A stretch of DNA of 64,000 nt, from NCBI GenBank assembly GCA_902574215.1, contig CACGMR010000001.1:85154-149153 (forward strand), in the 5' to 3' direction. The DNA is from an uncultured Pelagibacteraceae bacterium. Lineage in GTDB: Bacteria > Pseudomonadota > Alphaproteobacteria > Pelagibacterales > Pelagibacteraceae. Below, piece by piece: positions 1 through 10,786 of this stretch; the stretch's first letter is position 1, and the number at the start of each line of letters is the position of its first letter. The notes under the pieces are model-generated. The model searched no databases, was not told the DNA's origin, and worked only from the letters and a program-made list of their open reading frames with translations. The translations under genes and the position numbers were made by a program.

Positions 1-1086
1 TCATTACCAGTAGTAAAAGTTGGAAGAATAGCTGGTCAATTTTCAAAACCTAGAAGTGCACCAACAGAAATAAAAGATGGAGTAGAGCTTCCAAGTTATC
101 TAGGTGATAACATAAATGCTATGGAATTTACTGAAAAGGCTAGAGTTCCAGATCCTAAAAGATTATTCAAGGCATACTCACAATCGGCTGCAACTTTAAA
201 CTTAATCAGAGCATTTTGTCATGGAGGTTTTGCAGATCTTAAGAATGTTCACAATTGGAATTTAGGTTTCATCAAAAATTCACCAGAATTAAAAAGATTT
301 AAAGAATTAGAGGATAATATTGCAAATGCATTAGCTTTCATGGATGCATGTGGAATTAATTCAGATTTTAACAGAAGATTAAAAACTGTTAACTTCTGGA
401 CATCACATGAAGCTTTACTACTTCCTTTTGAGGAAACAATGACAAGAACAGACTCTACAACAGGAGAAAATCATGACACATCTGCTCACTTTGTTTGGAT
501 TGGAGATAGAACAAGACAACTGGATGGTGGCCATGTTGAGTTTTGTAGAGGTATAGAAAATCCAATAGGAATTAAATGTGGACCTACCTTAAAGGCTGAT
601 GATTTAATTGATCTTTGTAATAGAATAAACCCTAAAAATGAAAAAGGTAAAATCACACTAATTTCTAGATTTGGTGCAGATAATGTTGCAAAATTTTTAC
701 CAAAATTAATTAGGGTAATAAAAAAAGAAGGTTTAAATGTAATTTGGTCGTGTGATCCTTGCCATGGAAATACAGTAAAAGCTGCGACAGGATTTAAAAC
801 AAGACCATTTAACAGTGTGTTAAAAGAAGTTAAAAATGTTTTTGCATGTCACCAAAGTGAAGGAAGCTACGCAGGTGGTTTACATATAGAATTAACTGGT
901 CAAGATGTAACAGAGTGTATTGGTGGAGCACAAAAGATATCAGAAAAAGACTTATCATCAAGATATCACACGCATTGTGACCCAAGACTAAATGCAAACC
1001 AAGCCCTAGAATTAGCATTTTTGATTTCAGATGAGATTAAAAAGAATAGCTCTTATTCTAAAAATGCAGATAGAGCGGCATCTTAA
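1..1086 (+). CDS. aroG: 3-deoxy-7-phosphoheptulonate synthase, class II (5' end outside window)
   Basis: Frame 1 is open from base 1 (SLPVVKVGRIAGQFSKPRSAPTE...) into ORF 121..1086; motifs RIAGQFSKPRS, SHEALLLPFEE, WSCDPCHGNT, HIELTGQDVTECIGG are class II DAHP synthase hallmarks. Confidence 0.93.
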   Translation, partial: SLPVVKVGRIAGQFSKPRSAPTEIKDGVELPSYLGDNINAMEFTEKARVPDPKRLFKAYSQSAATLNLIRAFCHGGFADLKNVHNWNLGFIKNSPELKRFKELEDNIANALAFMDACGINSDFNRRLKTVNFWTSHEALLLPFEETMTRTDSTTGENHDTSAHFVWIGDRTRQLDGGHVEFCRGIENPIGIKCGPTLKADDLIDLCNRINPKNEKGKITLISRFGADNVAKFLPKLIRVIKKEGLNVIWSCDPCHGNTVKAATGFKTRPFNSVLKEVKNVFACHQSEGSYAGGLHIELTGQDVTECIGGAQKISEKDLSSRYHTHCDPRLNANQALELAFLISDEIKKNSSYSKNADRAAS

Positions 1087-1124
1087 GACATTGTAAAATT
1101 TTAAATATCTAATACTTTAAAATC

Positions 1125-1862
1125 ATGAATGCTTCAGAAAAAGTAAATTTTATTTCTAATTGGATTAAAGATTATGCAAATAATATGCCAAGTAAGGCAG
1201 AGTCATTGGTTATAGGAATTTCTGGAGGAATAGATTCGTCAGTTTCTAGCACATTAAGCGCACTGACAGGTTTAAAAACTATTGTTTTGTCAATGCCAAT
1301 CAAACAGAAATCACATCAACATGATTTAAGTTTAAAGCATCAAGAGTGGTTAGTTAAAAATTTTAAAAATGTTGAGGCACATACTATCAATTTAGATGAG
1401 TTATTTTTGGCTTTTAGTTCAAGTTTATCAAATTTTGACAATGAACATGGAATGGCGAACTCTAGAGCTAGATTGAGAATGACAACGCTTTATCAAGTTG
1501 CTGCAGCGAATAAAGGAATAGTAGTTGGAACTGGAAATAAAGTTGAAGATTTTGGTGTTGGGTTTTACACAAAATACGGAGATGGTGGGGTAGACATATC
1601 TCCTATAGCTGATTGTAATAAAACCGAAGTTTGGGAACTTGGAAAAGAACTTGGAATTTTAAAAGAAATTATAGATGCGGCCCCTACGGATGGTTTATGG
1701 GATGATGGAAGAACTGATGAAGGTCAGCTTGGACTAAAATATGAGGAATTAGAAGAAGCTATGGATAATCCTAATTCAGCTAATCGAGCTAAATACGAAA
1801 CTATTAGAAAACAAAATTTGCATAAAATGGAGCCAATTCCTGTATGCAAAATTCCAAATTAA
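1125..1862 (+). CDS. nadE: NAD synthetase
   Basis: SGGIDSS P-loop pyrophosphatase motif, GTGNKVEDFGVGFYTKYGDGGVDISPIADCNKTEV. Confidence 0.93.
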   Translation: MNASEKVNFISNWIKDYANNMPSKAESLVIGISGGIDSSVSSTLSALTGLKTIVLSMPIKQKSHQHDLSLKHQEWLVKNFKNVEAHTINLDELFLAFSSSLSNFDNEHGMANSRARLRMTTLYQVAAANKGIVVGTGNKVEDFGVGFYTKYGDGGVDISPIADCNKTEVWELGKELGILKEIIDAAPTDGLWDDGRTDEGQLGLKYEELEEAMDNPNSANRAKYETIRKQNLHKMEPIPVCKIPN

Positions 1863-1864
1863 TC

Positions 1865-1889
1865 AAATAGATTCACAAATCTATTTTTT
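1865..1889 (+). terminator. Hairpin followed by T-run after nadE
   Basis: AAATAGATT-CACA-AATCTATTT perfect 9-bp stem followed by TTT. Confidence 0.6.
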
Positions 1890-1907
1890 AAGTATATTCC
1901 TAAAATA

Positions 1908-3263
1908 ATGAGTAAAGATATTTTTTTAACAAATAATCTAACAAATAAAAAAGAGAAGTTTGTTCCACTAGATAAAAACAACGTTAGAATGTATGTGTGT
2001 GGTCCAACTGTTTATGACGATCCCCATATAGGGAATGCAAGACCAATAGTTGTATTTGATATTCTATTTAAAATTTTTAAAAAAAATTATCCTAAAGTTA
2101 CTTATGTGCGAAATATTACAGATGTAGATGATAAAATTATTAAATCTTCAAAAGAAAATAATATTTCAATTTCAGAATTAACAAGAAAAGTAACAGAAAG
2201 TTTTAGTAAAGATTGTCATTACTTAAATTGTGAAGAGCCAACCCATCAACCTAAAGCAACAGAAAATATAGATTTGATGATTGAAATGATTTCTGAATTA
2301 ATAAAAAAAGAATTTGCTTATGAAAATAATAAACATATTTATTTTGAGGTTAAAAAATTCAAGGAATATGGTCAACTATCAAATAAAAAATTAGATGAAC
2401 TTATTGCTGGATCAAGAGTAGAAGTCAGTGAAAATAAAAAAAATTCAGAAGATTTTGTTCTGTGGAAACCTTCAGAAGATGACGAACCTTCATGGGAATC
2501 TCCATGGGGAAAAGGAAGGCCAGGATGGCATCTGGAGTGTTCAGCAATGTCAAAGAAATTTTTAGGAGATGAGTTTGATGTTCATGGAGGTGGTATAGAT
2601 TTGTTATTTCCTCATCATGAAAATGAAATAGCTCAATCAAGATGTGCTAATGATACAAAAATATTTGCAAAATTTTGGATGCATAATGCATTCATCACTA
2701 TGTCCAATGAAAAGATGGCTAAGTCTCAAGGAAATATTTTAAAAATAAAAGATTTTAGAAATAAGATTAGTGGTCAAGTTTTAAGATTAGCTTTACTAAG
2801 CGCACATTATAAACAACCATTAGATTGGAATGATAAACTTCTAGACGACTGTCAAAACACGATAAATAAATGGTACAATTCATATTTAGATATTGAAAAT
2901 AATTCTAAAGTTTCTGATGAAATTCTTCAGCCACTTTACGATGATTTAAACACACCTGGATATATTGCTAATTTACATCAATTATACGACAAAGCTCAAA
3001 AAGGTAACGATGAAGATAAATCTTTATTTGTTTCTGCTTGTAAATTTGTAGGAATATTAAATGAAAGTAAAGAAAATTGGCTTAAATTTAAAATTAGCAA
3101 AGCTTTAATTTCTGAAAAAGAAATTTTACAAAAAATTCAGGAAAGAAATAAGGCTAGAGAGAGCAAAAATTACGAAGAAGCTGATAAAATTAGAAATGAG
3201 CTCTTAGACAAAGGTGTTTTAATAGAAGATAAAGATGGTAAAACGACTTGGAAATTTAAATGA
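1908..3263 (+). CDS. cysS: Cysteinyl-tRNA synthetase
   Basis: MYVCGPTVYDDPHIGNAR, GWHLECSAMS, DVHGGGIDLLFPHHENEIAQS, KMAKSQGN. Confidence 0.96.
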   Translation: MSKDIFLTNNLTNKKEKFVPLDKNNVRMYVCGPTVYDDPHIGNARPIVVFDILFKIFKKNYPKVTYVRNITDVDDKIIKSSKENNISISELTRKVTESFSKDCHYLNCEEPTHQPKATENIDLMIEMISELIKKEFAYENNKHIYFEVKKFKEYGQLSNKKLDELIAGSRVEVSENKKNSEDFVLWKPSEDDEPSWESPWGKGRPGWHLECSAMSKKFLGDEFDVHGGGIDLLFPHHENEIAQSRCANDTKIFAKFWMHNAFITMSNEKMAKSQGNILKIKDFRNKISGQVLRLALLSAHYKQPLDWNDKLLDDCQNTINKWYNSYLDIENNSKVSDEILQPLYDDLNTPGYIANLHQLYDKAQKGNDEDKSLFVSACKFVGILNESKENWLKFKISKALISEKEILQKIQERNKARESKNYEEADKIRNELLDKGVLIEDKDGKTTWKFK

Positions 3264-4861
3264 GTAAAGAACAACTTTATATATTTGATACAACACTGCG
3301 TGATGGAGCACAAACTCAAGGTGTAGATTTTTCAATTAATGATAAAGAAAAAATCTCATCAGCTTTAGATAAATTGGGTGTTGATTATGTTGAAGGAGGT
3401 TGGCCAGGTGCAAATCCAACTGATACTGAGTTTTTCAATAAAGATCATAATTTTAAATCAACGAAATTAACTGCATTTGGTATGACTAAAAAATCTGAAC
3501 ATAGTGCGGAAAATGACCCTATGCTCTCATCATTAATTAATTCAAAAAGTACTTCTGTTTGCTTGTTTGGAAAATCATGGGATTTTCAAGTAGATGTCGC
3601 ATTAGGAATAAGCAATGAACAGAATTTAATGAATATAAGCGAAAGTACAAAACATATTGTTAAATCTGGAAAAGAGTTCATGTTTGATGCTGAACATTTT
3701 TTCGATGGATATAAAGCTAATCCAGAATATGCAATGTTATGTTTAAAAGCTGCTTTTGATAATGGTGCTAGATGGATTGTACTATGTGATACTAACGGTG
3801 GCACACTTCCACACGAGATAACTGAAATTGTATCTGAAGTAAGCAAGCAAATTCCTGGAAAAAATTTAGGAATACATGCACATAATGATACTGAAAATGC
3901 GGTAGCTAATAGTCTTGCAGCAGTTCAAGCAGGTGTTAGACAAGTCCAGGGTACAATCAATGGTTTGGGAGAAAGATGTGGAAATGCTAATTTAATGTCA
4001 TTAATTCCCTCATTTTTTTTAAAGAAAGATTTTTCAGATAAATTTGAACTAAGTATTAAAAGAGAAAATTTAAAAAACTTAACTCAATGCTCAAGATTAT
4101 TAGATGAGATATTAAATAGAAAACCCAATAAACATTTACCTTATGTTGGAGCTTCTGCTTTTTCTCACAAGGGAGGAATGCATGTTTCAGCTGTTCAAAA
4201 GGATCCTAAAACCTATGAGCACATAAATCCAGAAGAAGTTGGAAACTCTAGAAATATAGTTGTTTCAGATCAATCGGGACAATCTAATATAATGTCGAGA
4301 TTGAATTCAATAGGAATAAATGTTGAGAAAAGTGATCCAAAAATTAAAAAACTTTTAGATGAAGTGAAAGATCGAGAATTTATTGGTTACAGTTATGATG
4401 GTGCTGATGCATCCTTTGAGTTGTTAGCAAGAAGATTAATGGGCGAGATACCAAGATATATTTCTATTAATGAATATGATGTTTCGGTAAAGAAAGATAA
4501 TGCAGGAGAAATAGTTTCATATGCAAAAGCTCAATTAGAAGTAGACGGAGACAAAATTTTGTGTGAAGGACAGGGAAACGGACCTGTTAATGCTTTAGAT
4601 AATGCAATTAGAAAGAATGTTAATAAACTTGCTAAATATTCAGAATATTTAAAAGATTTGAGATTGGTTGACTATAAAGTTAGAATTTTAAATACTGGAA
4701 CAGAAGCTGTAACAAGGGTTAGTATTGAAAGTACAGATTCGAATGGTGTTAATTGGTTTACTATTGGAGTATCACCAAATATCATTGATGCATCTTTCAA
4801 AGCTCTTGTTGATAGTTTAGATTATAAGTTATTTAAGGATAAAGCTCCTGGAAGTTCGTAA
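3260..4861 (+). CDS. cimA: Citramalate synthase
   Basis: DTTLRDGAQTQGVDFS HMGL-like domain plus C-terminal LeuA allosteric-like domain, 533 aa. Confidence 0.88.
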   Translation: MSKEQLYIFDTTLRDGAQTQGVDFSINDKEKISSALDKLGVDYVEGGWPGANPTDTEFFNKDHNFKSTKLTAFGMTKKSEHSAENDPMLSSLINSKSTSVCLFGKSWDFQVDVALGISNEQNLMNISESTKHIVKSGKEFMFDAEHFFDGYKANPEYAMLCLKAAFDNGARWIVLCDTNGGTLPHEITEIVSEVSKQIPGKNLGIHAHNDTENAVANSLAAVQAGVRQVQGTINGLGERCGNANLMSLIPSFFLKKDFSDKFELSIKRENLKNLTQCSRLLDEILNRKPNKHLPYVGASAFSHKGGMHVSAVQKDPKTYEHINPEEVGNSRNIVVSDQSGQSNIMSRLNSIGINVEKSDPKIKKLLDEVKDREFIGYSYDGADASFELLARRLMGEIPRYISINEYDVSVKKDNAGEIVSYAKAQLEVDGDKILCEGQGNGPVNALDNAIRKNVNKLAKYSEYLKDLRLVDYKVRILNTGTEAVTRVSIESTDSNGVNWFTIGVSPNIIDASFKALVDSLDYKLFKDKAPGSS

Positions 4862-4863
4862 GG

Positions 4864-5727
4864 ATGAAAATTAAAAAATTTTCAGAAAAACCATCTGATC
4901 TAAAAGATAGAATAGGAGCCAAACCAATAGTTTGTTACCCAAATACTAATATTGAAGAAAAAAATTTAAGTATTTTACATTCCGCTCGGGAACACTTGGT
5001 TAAAAAAGAGGAAGTTGTAATACCTCCAAGAGATGCAAAAACCTTTGAAGTTAAATTTGGTGAGTTTTTTAGAATTGAAAGTGTAGAGGGACCTCAAGTA
5101 GGTGATTTAAATTTATTTAATTTAAATAATTTAGAGGAAAAATTCTATTCAGGAAAAACAAGAGCACTCTATGGAACTCATCTTTCAGTTGGAGATAAAA
5201 TGTTTAGTAGTTTTCCATATCTTAGATCTTTAGCTACTATAACTTGGGACACTTTAGATTGGTATGATTATGATAAGGATGGAGGATCGGTTCATGATGT
5301 CATTGGCACAAGATGTGATCCTTATACATCAAAACTTTTGAGCGATAGTGATTATCATTATTGTTGTCACTCAAATTTAACAAGAGCTTTGGTTAAAGAA
5401 AAAAATATTCAATTAGAACATGCAGAAAAAATAGTTCATGATGTATTAAATGTATTTATGTTAACTGGATTTACCAATGATACTAAACAATACTTTATGA
5501 AAGCAAGTCCTGTAAGACCTGGTGATTATTTAGAATTTTTTGCTGAAACAGATTTATTGGGTGCACTTTCTGCTTGTCCAGGTGGTGATTGTGGATCTGA
5601 ACATTCATCCGATGTAGCAAAATGTTATCCATTAAAAGTTTCTACTTGGACAGTAGATCCAAAATATTTAAATGATATTAAACCATCAGCTATTTCCAAT
5701 TATAACAGAAATCATGGCATAGATTAA
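4864..5727 (+). CDS. DUF1989 / urea carboxylase-associated family protein
   Basis: Sequence resembles DUF1989 proteins (VEGPQVGDLNLFN..., GTRCDPYT, CCHSNLTRAL). Confidence 0.7.
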   Translation: MKIKKFSEKPSDLKDRIGAKPIVCYPNTNIEEKNLSILHSAREHLVKKEEVVIPPRDAKTFEVKFGEFFRIESVEGPQVGDLNLFNLNNLEEKFYSGKTRALYGTHLSVGDKMFSSFPYLRSLATITWDTLDWYDYDKDGGSVHDVIGTRCDPYTSKLLSDSDYHYCCHSNLTRALVKEKNIQLEHAEKIVHDVLNVFMLTGFTNDTKQYFMKASPVRPGDYLEFFAETDLLGALSACPGGDCGSEHSSDVAKCYPLKVSTWTVDPKYLNDIKPSAISNYNRNHGID

Positions 5728-6440
5728 TGTCTGTTAATAATATTTCTTTCATTTTACACAAACCTCAACTCTCAGAAAATATAGGAGCATGTGCAAGAGG
5801 AATGAAAAATTTCAATTTTAATAAACTTATTATTATTGATCCTAAACCAATATTTCCAAATGATAAAATTTTAGCAACCTCAGTAGGAGCAAAAAATATA
5901 ATTAATAAGGCAAAAAATTTTGAAAATTTAGAAAAACCTTTAAAAAATATTGATATTGTAATTGCAACATCAGCACGATTTAGAAATAAAAATATTAAAC
6001 ATATCCAATTAGAAGATTTAAAAAAAATAAATTATAAAAAGAAAATAGCTTTTTTATTTGGCTCAGAAGCATCTGGTCTATCAAATAATGAAATAAGCTA
6101 TGCCAATTATACTCTTCAAATTCCGACTAATCCTGATTTTAAATCATTAAATCTATCTCACAGCTTAATAATAATTGCTCAATATCTATCAACCATAATT
6201 AATTCAAAAGCATCTTCTTTTAATAAATCAAATAAAGTTAAATCAGCATCTAAAAAAGAAATAGTTGCTATGGCAAAACTCTGTATTCAGAATCTTGAAG
6301 AGGTTAATTTTTTTAAATCAAAAGAGAAGAAACCGATTATGCTTGAAAACTTGAGGAATATTTTTTATAGGATGGAATTATCAACCAAAGAAACACGTAT
6401 TTTATCAGGAGTATTTGCAAGTTTAGGTAAAAAACGTTGA
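5727..6440 (+). CDS. trmJ: TrmJ-like RNA 2'-O-methyltransferase (SpoU/TrmH superfamily)
   Basis: PQLSENIGACARGMKNF, FLFGSEASGLSNNEI, LNLSHS motifs. Confidence 0.8.
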   Translation: MSVNNISFILHKPQLSENIGACARGMKNFNFNKLIIIDPKPIFPNDKILATSVGAKNIINKAKNFENLEKPLKNIDIVIATSARFRNKNIKHIQLEDLKKINYKKKIAFLFGSEASGLSNNEISYANYTLQIPTNPDFKSLNLSHSLIIIAQYLSTIINSKASSFNKSNKVKSASKKEIVAMAKLCIQNLEEVNFFKSKEKKPIMLENLRNIFYRMELSTKETRILSGVFASLGKKR

Positions 6441-6480
6441 TTGACAAAATGATGAGTAAGTTTATAAAGCCCACTATCAA

Positions 6481-7098
6481 ATGACAAAAAGATTAAACTC
6501 TAAACATAAAGTAGACAGAAGATTAAAAGTTAACCTTTGGGGAAGACCTAAAAGTCCTTTTAATACTAGAGCTTACGGACCAGGACAACATGGTCAAACA
6601 AAAACATCAAAGCCATCTGATTATGGAATACAGCTTCAAGCTAAACAAAAATTAAAAGCATATTACGGCAACATTAACGAGAGACAGTTTAGAAATATTT
6701 ACAAAAAAGCGGTAATGCTTAAAGGTGATACCGGAGAAAATTTAATTGGCCTTCTTGAAAGAAGATTGGATGCCGTTATCTACAGAGCAAAATTTGCAAC
6801 AACAATTTTTTCAGCTAGACAATTAATCAATCACGGCCATGTAAAAGTAAATGGTAAAAAAGTAAATATTGGAAGTTATTTAGTTAGAGAAGAAGATTCA
6901 ATTGAGATAAGAGATAAATCTAAACAGCTTGCAATTATCGATATTGCTCTTGCTAATAAAGAAAGAGAAACTCCAGAATATATTCAGATGGATGAAAAAA
7001 ACAAAAAATTAAAGTTTGTTAGAGTTCCAAAGTTTGAAGAAGTTCCATATCCAATTGTTATGGAGCCTAATCTGGTGATTGAATATTATTCTAGATAA
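6481..7098 (+). CDS. rpsD: 30S ribosomal protein S4
   Basis: [41 protein letters not shown]4 domain. Confidence 0.96.
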   Translation: MTKRLNSKHKVDRRLKVNLWGRPKSPFNTRAYGPGQHGQTKTSKPSDYGIQLQAKQKLKAYYGNINERQFRNIYKKAVMLKGDTGENLIGLLERRLDAVIYRAKFATTIFSARQLINHGHVKVNGKKVNIGSYLVREEDSIEIRDKSKQLAIIDIALANKERETPEYIQMDEKNKKLKFVRVPKFEEVPYPIVMEPNLVIEYYSR

Positions 7099-7437
7099 TT
7101 AACTTTTAGCCTTAAAATTTATATTTTTGCTTTCAAAAAGTTTTGCCAATTCACCACTTTCATACATTTCTTTAACAATATCGCATCCACCAATAAATTC
7201 ATTTTTAACATAAAGTTGTGGGATGGTTGGCCAATCACTAAAAACTTTAATACCCTCTCTTAAATTTTGATTTTCTAAAACATTTACTCCTTTAAAGTTT
7301 ACTTCTAGGATTTTTAAAATATTTGAAGTAGCCATTGAAAACCCACATTGTGGAGCGTCAGGTGTGCCTTTCATAAACAGACATACTTCGTTGTTTTCAA
7401 TTTCATTTTTTATTAAATCATTTGTTTGTTGATCCAT
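7099..7437 (-). CDS. grxD: Monothiol glutaredoxin, Grx4 family
   Basis: CLFMKGTPDAPQCGFS (CGFS active site), WPTIPQLYVKNEFIGGCDI. Confidence 0.93.
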   Translation of the reverse strand: MDQQTNDLIKNEIENNEVCLFMKGTPDAPQCGFSMATSNILKILEVNFKGVNVLENQNLREGIKVFSDWPTIPQLYVKNEFIGGCDIVKEMYESGELAKLFESKNINFKAKS

Positions 7438-7668
7438 TTAACTCTCCTTTGTTTTAATTGCTAATGCATGTAGTTCATTGCCCATTCTACCTTTTAATGA
7501 ATTGTAAACCATTTTATGTTGCTCAATTTTACTTTTTCCAGAAAATTGTGACGAGGTAACGGTAGCTGAATAATGATTTCCATCACCTGCTAAATCTTGT
7601 ATTTCAACAATTGCATCTGGCATTGCCTCTTTTATAAAATTCTCAATTTCTTTTAAATCCATCGCCAT
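7438..7668 (-). CDS. BolA family protein
   Basis: Small BolA-like fold sequence adjacent to CGFS glutaredoxin (H..MVYNSLKGRMGNELHALAIKT). Confidence 0.85.
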   Translation of the reverse strand: MAMDLKEIENFIKEAMPDAIVEIQDLAGDGNHYSATVTSSQFSGKSKIEQHKMVYNSLKGRMGNELHALAIKTKES

Positions 7669-9860
7669 TATTTACTCATATAGTTTGTAAGCCAACTTTT
7701 ATTAGAAGTTAATAATTCGTCAATTGTAACTTTTGTCTTATCATTAATATATAGTTCATTTACATTAATTGTACCAAGTTCATCGAAATGGACTGCATTT
7801 TTATGCAATATATCAGCTACTTTTTTAAAATCTTTTTTGTTTATTTCTATAATATATCTACCTTGATCTTCAGCAAAAAAGTATTCTATTTCATTAATTA
7901 GATATTTGGGTTTTTTAATATTTATTCCTTTTTTTCCTTTAATACACATTTTTGATACTGCAGTAATTATGCCTCCTAAAGAAACATCATGAGCACTTTT
8001 TATTAAATTATTATCAATTAATTTGAGTAAAGTTTCTCCATTATTTTTTTCATTAAATAGATTTACCTCAGGTGGAGGTCCATTTTTTTCATCTAAAATA
8101 TTTCTTGCAAATAAACTTTGATCAATATGTCCTTCGGTTTTTCCAATCACTAAAACTATATTATCAACTTCTTTAAAATCCATAGTGATCATATTCTGAT
8201 AATTCTTGATTAACCCAACCCCACCAATTGCAGGCGTAGGTTTTATACCTTCCTCTTTTGTTTGGTTGTAGAAAGATACATTTCCAGAAACTACTGGGAA
8301 TTTTAAATATTCGCTCGCTTCACCAATACCTTGAACACATTCAACAAACTCACCCATGTTTTCTTCATTTTCAGGACTTCCAAAATTTAAACAATTCGTG
8401 ATAGCAATAGGTTTTGCGCCAACAGATATAAGATTTCTAAAACTTTCACAAACTACTTGCTTTCCACCAGTTAAAGGGTGAGCCCAACAATAAATTGCAG
8501 AGGAATCTACCGAAGCAGCAACAGCTTTATCTGTACCATGAACTCTTACAACCCCTGAATCTCCGCCTGGCTTCTGTATAGTATCTCCCATTACAGTATG
8601 ATCATATTGTTGCCAAATCCATTCTTTGCTGCATACATTTGGATTTGCTAAAATTTTTTTTAAAACATCAATAATTTTTAAATGCTTAAGATCTTCTTTT
8701 TTAATTTTATTTTTTTTAGGTAACTTTGCTTTTTTCCATTTTCGATCATACATAGGAGAGTTTTCAACTAATGTATTAACAGGTATGTCTGCAACTTTTT
8801 CATCATCAAAATAAAGTTCTATTTTTTTTGACTTAGTTGTTTTTCCAATTACCGCAAAATCTAAATTCCATTTATCAAATATTTTTTTTGCTTGTTCTTC
8901 TTTACCGTTTTCTAAAACAATCAACATTCTTTCTTGGCTCTCAGAGAGCATAATTTCGTATGGTGTCATTTTGGTTTCTCTGCATGGCACTTTATTTAAA
9001 TTGATTTCAATTCCGAGGTTTCCTTTTGAAGCCATTTCAATACTTGAAGAGGTTAATCCTGCAGCACCCATATCTTGAATGGCTATAATTGAGTCTCCTG
9101 CCATTAACTCTAGACAAGCTTCTAGTAAAAGTTTTTCAGTAAATGGATCTCCAACTTGAACTGTTGGCTTTTTTTCCTCAATTTTTTCATCAAAACTAGC
9201 TGAAGCCATACTTGCTCCATGAATTCCATCTCTTCCTGTTTTAGACCCTACATAAATGACAGGTTTATTTAAACCAGCAGCTTTAGAATAAAAAATCTTA
9301 TCTTTTTTGACTAATCCCAATGTCATAGCGTTAACTAAAATATTTCCGTTATACGAGCTATCAAAGCTTGTTTGTCCAGCTATTGTTGGAACACCCATGC
9401 AGTTTCCATAACCGCCTATGCCGTGAACAACACCTCTTAATAAATTTTTTGTTTTTTTATTTTGTGGTGACCCAAAATGAATGGAGTTCAAGTTAGCTAT
9501 TGGTCTTGCGCCCATTGTAAATACATCTCTCATTATTCCTCCAACACCGGTAGCAGCACCTTGATATGGTTCAATAAATGAAGGGTGATTGTGACTTTCT
9601 ATTTTAAAAACTATCGCATCATTATCCTCAATATCAATAACACCAGCGTTTTCTCCAGGACCTTGAATAACTTTCTTTCCTTTAGTAGGTAGTTTTTTTA
9701 GGTGCAATCTTGATGATTTATAAGAACAATGTTCATTCCACATTGCAGAAAAAATACCTAGCTCTGTGATATTGGGAGTTCTCTTTAATAGCTCACAAAT
9801 TTTAGCGTATTCATCTTTCTTTAAACCGTGATCAACTGCTACTTGTTCGTTTACAATCAT
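7668..9860 (-). CDS. purL: Phosphoribosylformylglycinamidine synthase subunit PurL
   Basis: FSAMWNEHCSYKSS, IKIESHNHPSFIEPYQGAATGVGGI-type motifs, 730 aa small-type PurL. Confidence 0.96.
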   Translation of the reverse strand: MIVNEQVAVDHGLKKDEYAKICELLKRTPNITELGIFSAMWNEHCSYKSSRLHLKKLPTKGKKVIQGPGENAGVIDIEDNDAIVFKIESHNHPSFIEPYQGAATGVGGIMRDVFTMGARPIANLNSIHFGSPQNKKTKNLLRGVVHGIGGYGNCMGVPTIAGQTSFDSSYNGNILVNAMTLGLVKKDKIFYSKAAGLNKPVIYVGSKTGRDGIHGASMASASFDEKIEEKKPTVQVGDPFTEKLLLEACLELMAGDSIIAIQDMGAAGLTSSSIEMASKGNLGIEINLNKVPCRETKMTPYEIMLSESQERMLIVLENGKEEQAKKIFDKWNLDFAVIGKTTKSKKIELYFDDEKVADIPVNTLVENSPMYDRKWKKAKLPKKNKIKKEDLKHLKIIDVLKKILANPNVCSKEWIWQQYDHTVMGDTIQKPGGDSGVVRVHGTDKAVAASVDSSAIYCWAHPLTGGKQVVCESFRNLISVGAKPIAITNCLNFGSPENEENMGEFVECVQGIGEASEYLKFPVVSGNVSFYNQTKEEGIKPTPAIGGVGLIKNYQNMITMDFKEVDNIVLVIGKTEGHIDQSLFARNILDEKNGPPPEVNLFNEKNNGETLLKLIDNNLIKSAHDVSLGGIITAVSKMCIKGKKGINIKKPKYLINEIEYFFAEDQGRYIIEINKKDFKKVADILHKNAVHFDELGTINVNELYINDKTKVTIDELLTSNKSWLTNYMSK

Positions 9861-10540
9861 TTTAAGTTGTTTATTAAGTTTTTAAAAAATAATGATCCAT
9901 CCTCACCTGATAAAGATGTATCAATCATTCTTTCAGGGTGGGGCATCATTCCTAGAACATTTTTTTCTTTATTAAATATACCTGCAATATTTTTTAAGGA
10001 TCCATTAGGGTTAAATTGATCTTCTATTTTTCCATTTTCATCACAATAGTTAATAGCTATTTGATTATTATCTTCAATTTCTTTTAATTGATCATTGGTA
10101 CAAAAATAATTTCCTTCATTATGAGCGATATGAAATTCTAAAACTTCGTTATCAACATTTTTAAAATATTTATTTTTTTTATCATTAATTTTTACAAAAA
10201 CATTTTTACAAATAAATTCTAAATATTTGTTTCTAAGCAAAACACCTGGAACTAAACCAGTTTCTACCAATATTTGAAATCCATTACAGATACCCATAAC
10301 CATACCTCCTGAATTTGCAAAATTAATTACTGACTGCATTATTTTTGATTTAGATGCCATACTTCCACATCTTAAGTAGTCCCCATATGAAAAACCACCT
10401 GGCAATACAACCAAATCACTTTTTGGTAATTCAGTATCAGCATGCCAAACCATTTTATTTTTAAATCCAAATTTTTTTAGAGCAACATCCATGTCTCTGT
10501 CACAATTTGAACCCGGAAAAGTAATAACTGATGATTTCAT
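9857..10540 (-). CDS. purQ: Phosphoribosylformylglycinamidine synthase subunit PurQ
   Basis: FPGSNCDRD, GGFSYGDYLRCG, GICNGFQIL glutaminase, MMPHPER. Confidence 0.95.
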   Translation of the reverse strand: MKSSVITFPGSNCDRDMDVALKKFGFKNKMVWHADTELPKSDLVVLPGGFSYGDYLRCGSMASKSKIMQSVINFANSGGMVMGICNGFQILVETGLVPGVLLRNKYLEFICKNVFVKINDKKNKYFKNVDNEVLEFHIAHNEGNYFCTNDQLKEIEDNNQIAINYCDENGKIEDQFNPNGSLKNIAGIFNKEKNVLGMMPHPERMIDTSLSGEDGSLFFKNLINNLK

Positions 10541-10543
10541 TAA

Positions 10544-10786
10544 TTACTTTGGATCAATAATTTTATAATTTTCAATTACAAGATTTGCCAAAAGTTTTTT
10601 ACACATTTCTTCAACTTTTGCTTTTGCTTTGTCGTTATCAGTTTCTTTAGTGTCTATTTCAAAATATTTACCTTGTCTAACTTCATTAATATCCTGAAAA
10701 CCCATTCCATCCAGAGTTTGATGAATAACTTTTCCTTGTGGATCAAGTACATCCTTTTTTAGAGTAATGATTACAGAAATTTTCAT
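10544..10786 (-). CDS. purS: Phosphoribosylformylglycinamidine synthase subunit PurS
   Basis: 80 aa PurS-like between purQ and purC. Confidence 0.9.
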   Translation of the reverse strand: MKISVIITLKKDVLDPQGKVIHQTLDGMGFQDINEVRQGKYFEIDTKETDNDKAKAKVEEMCKKLLANLVIENYKIIDPK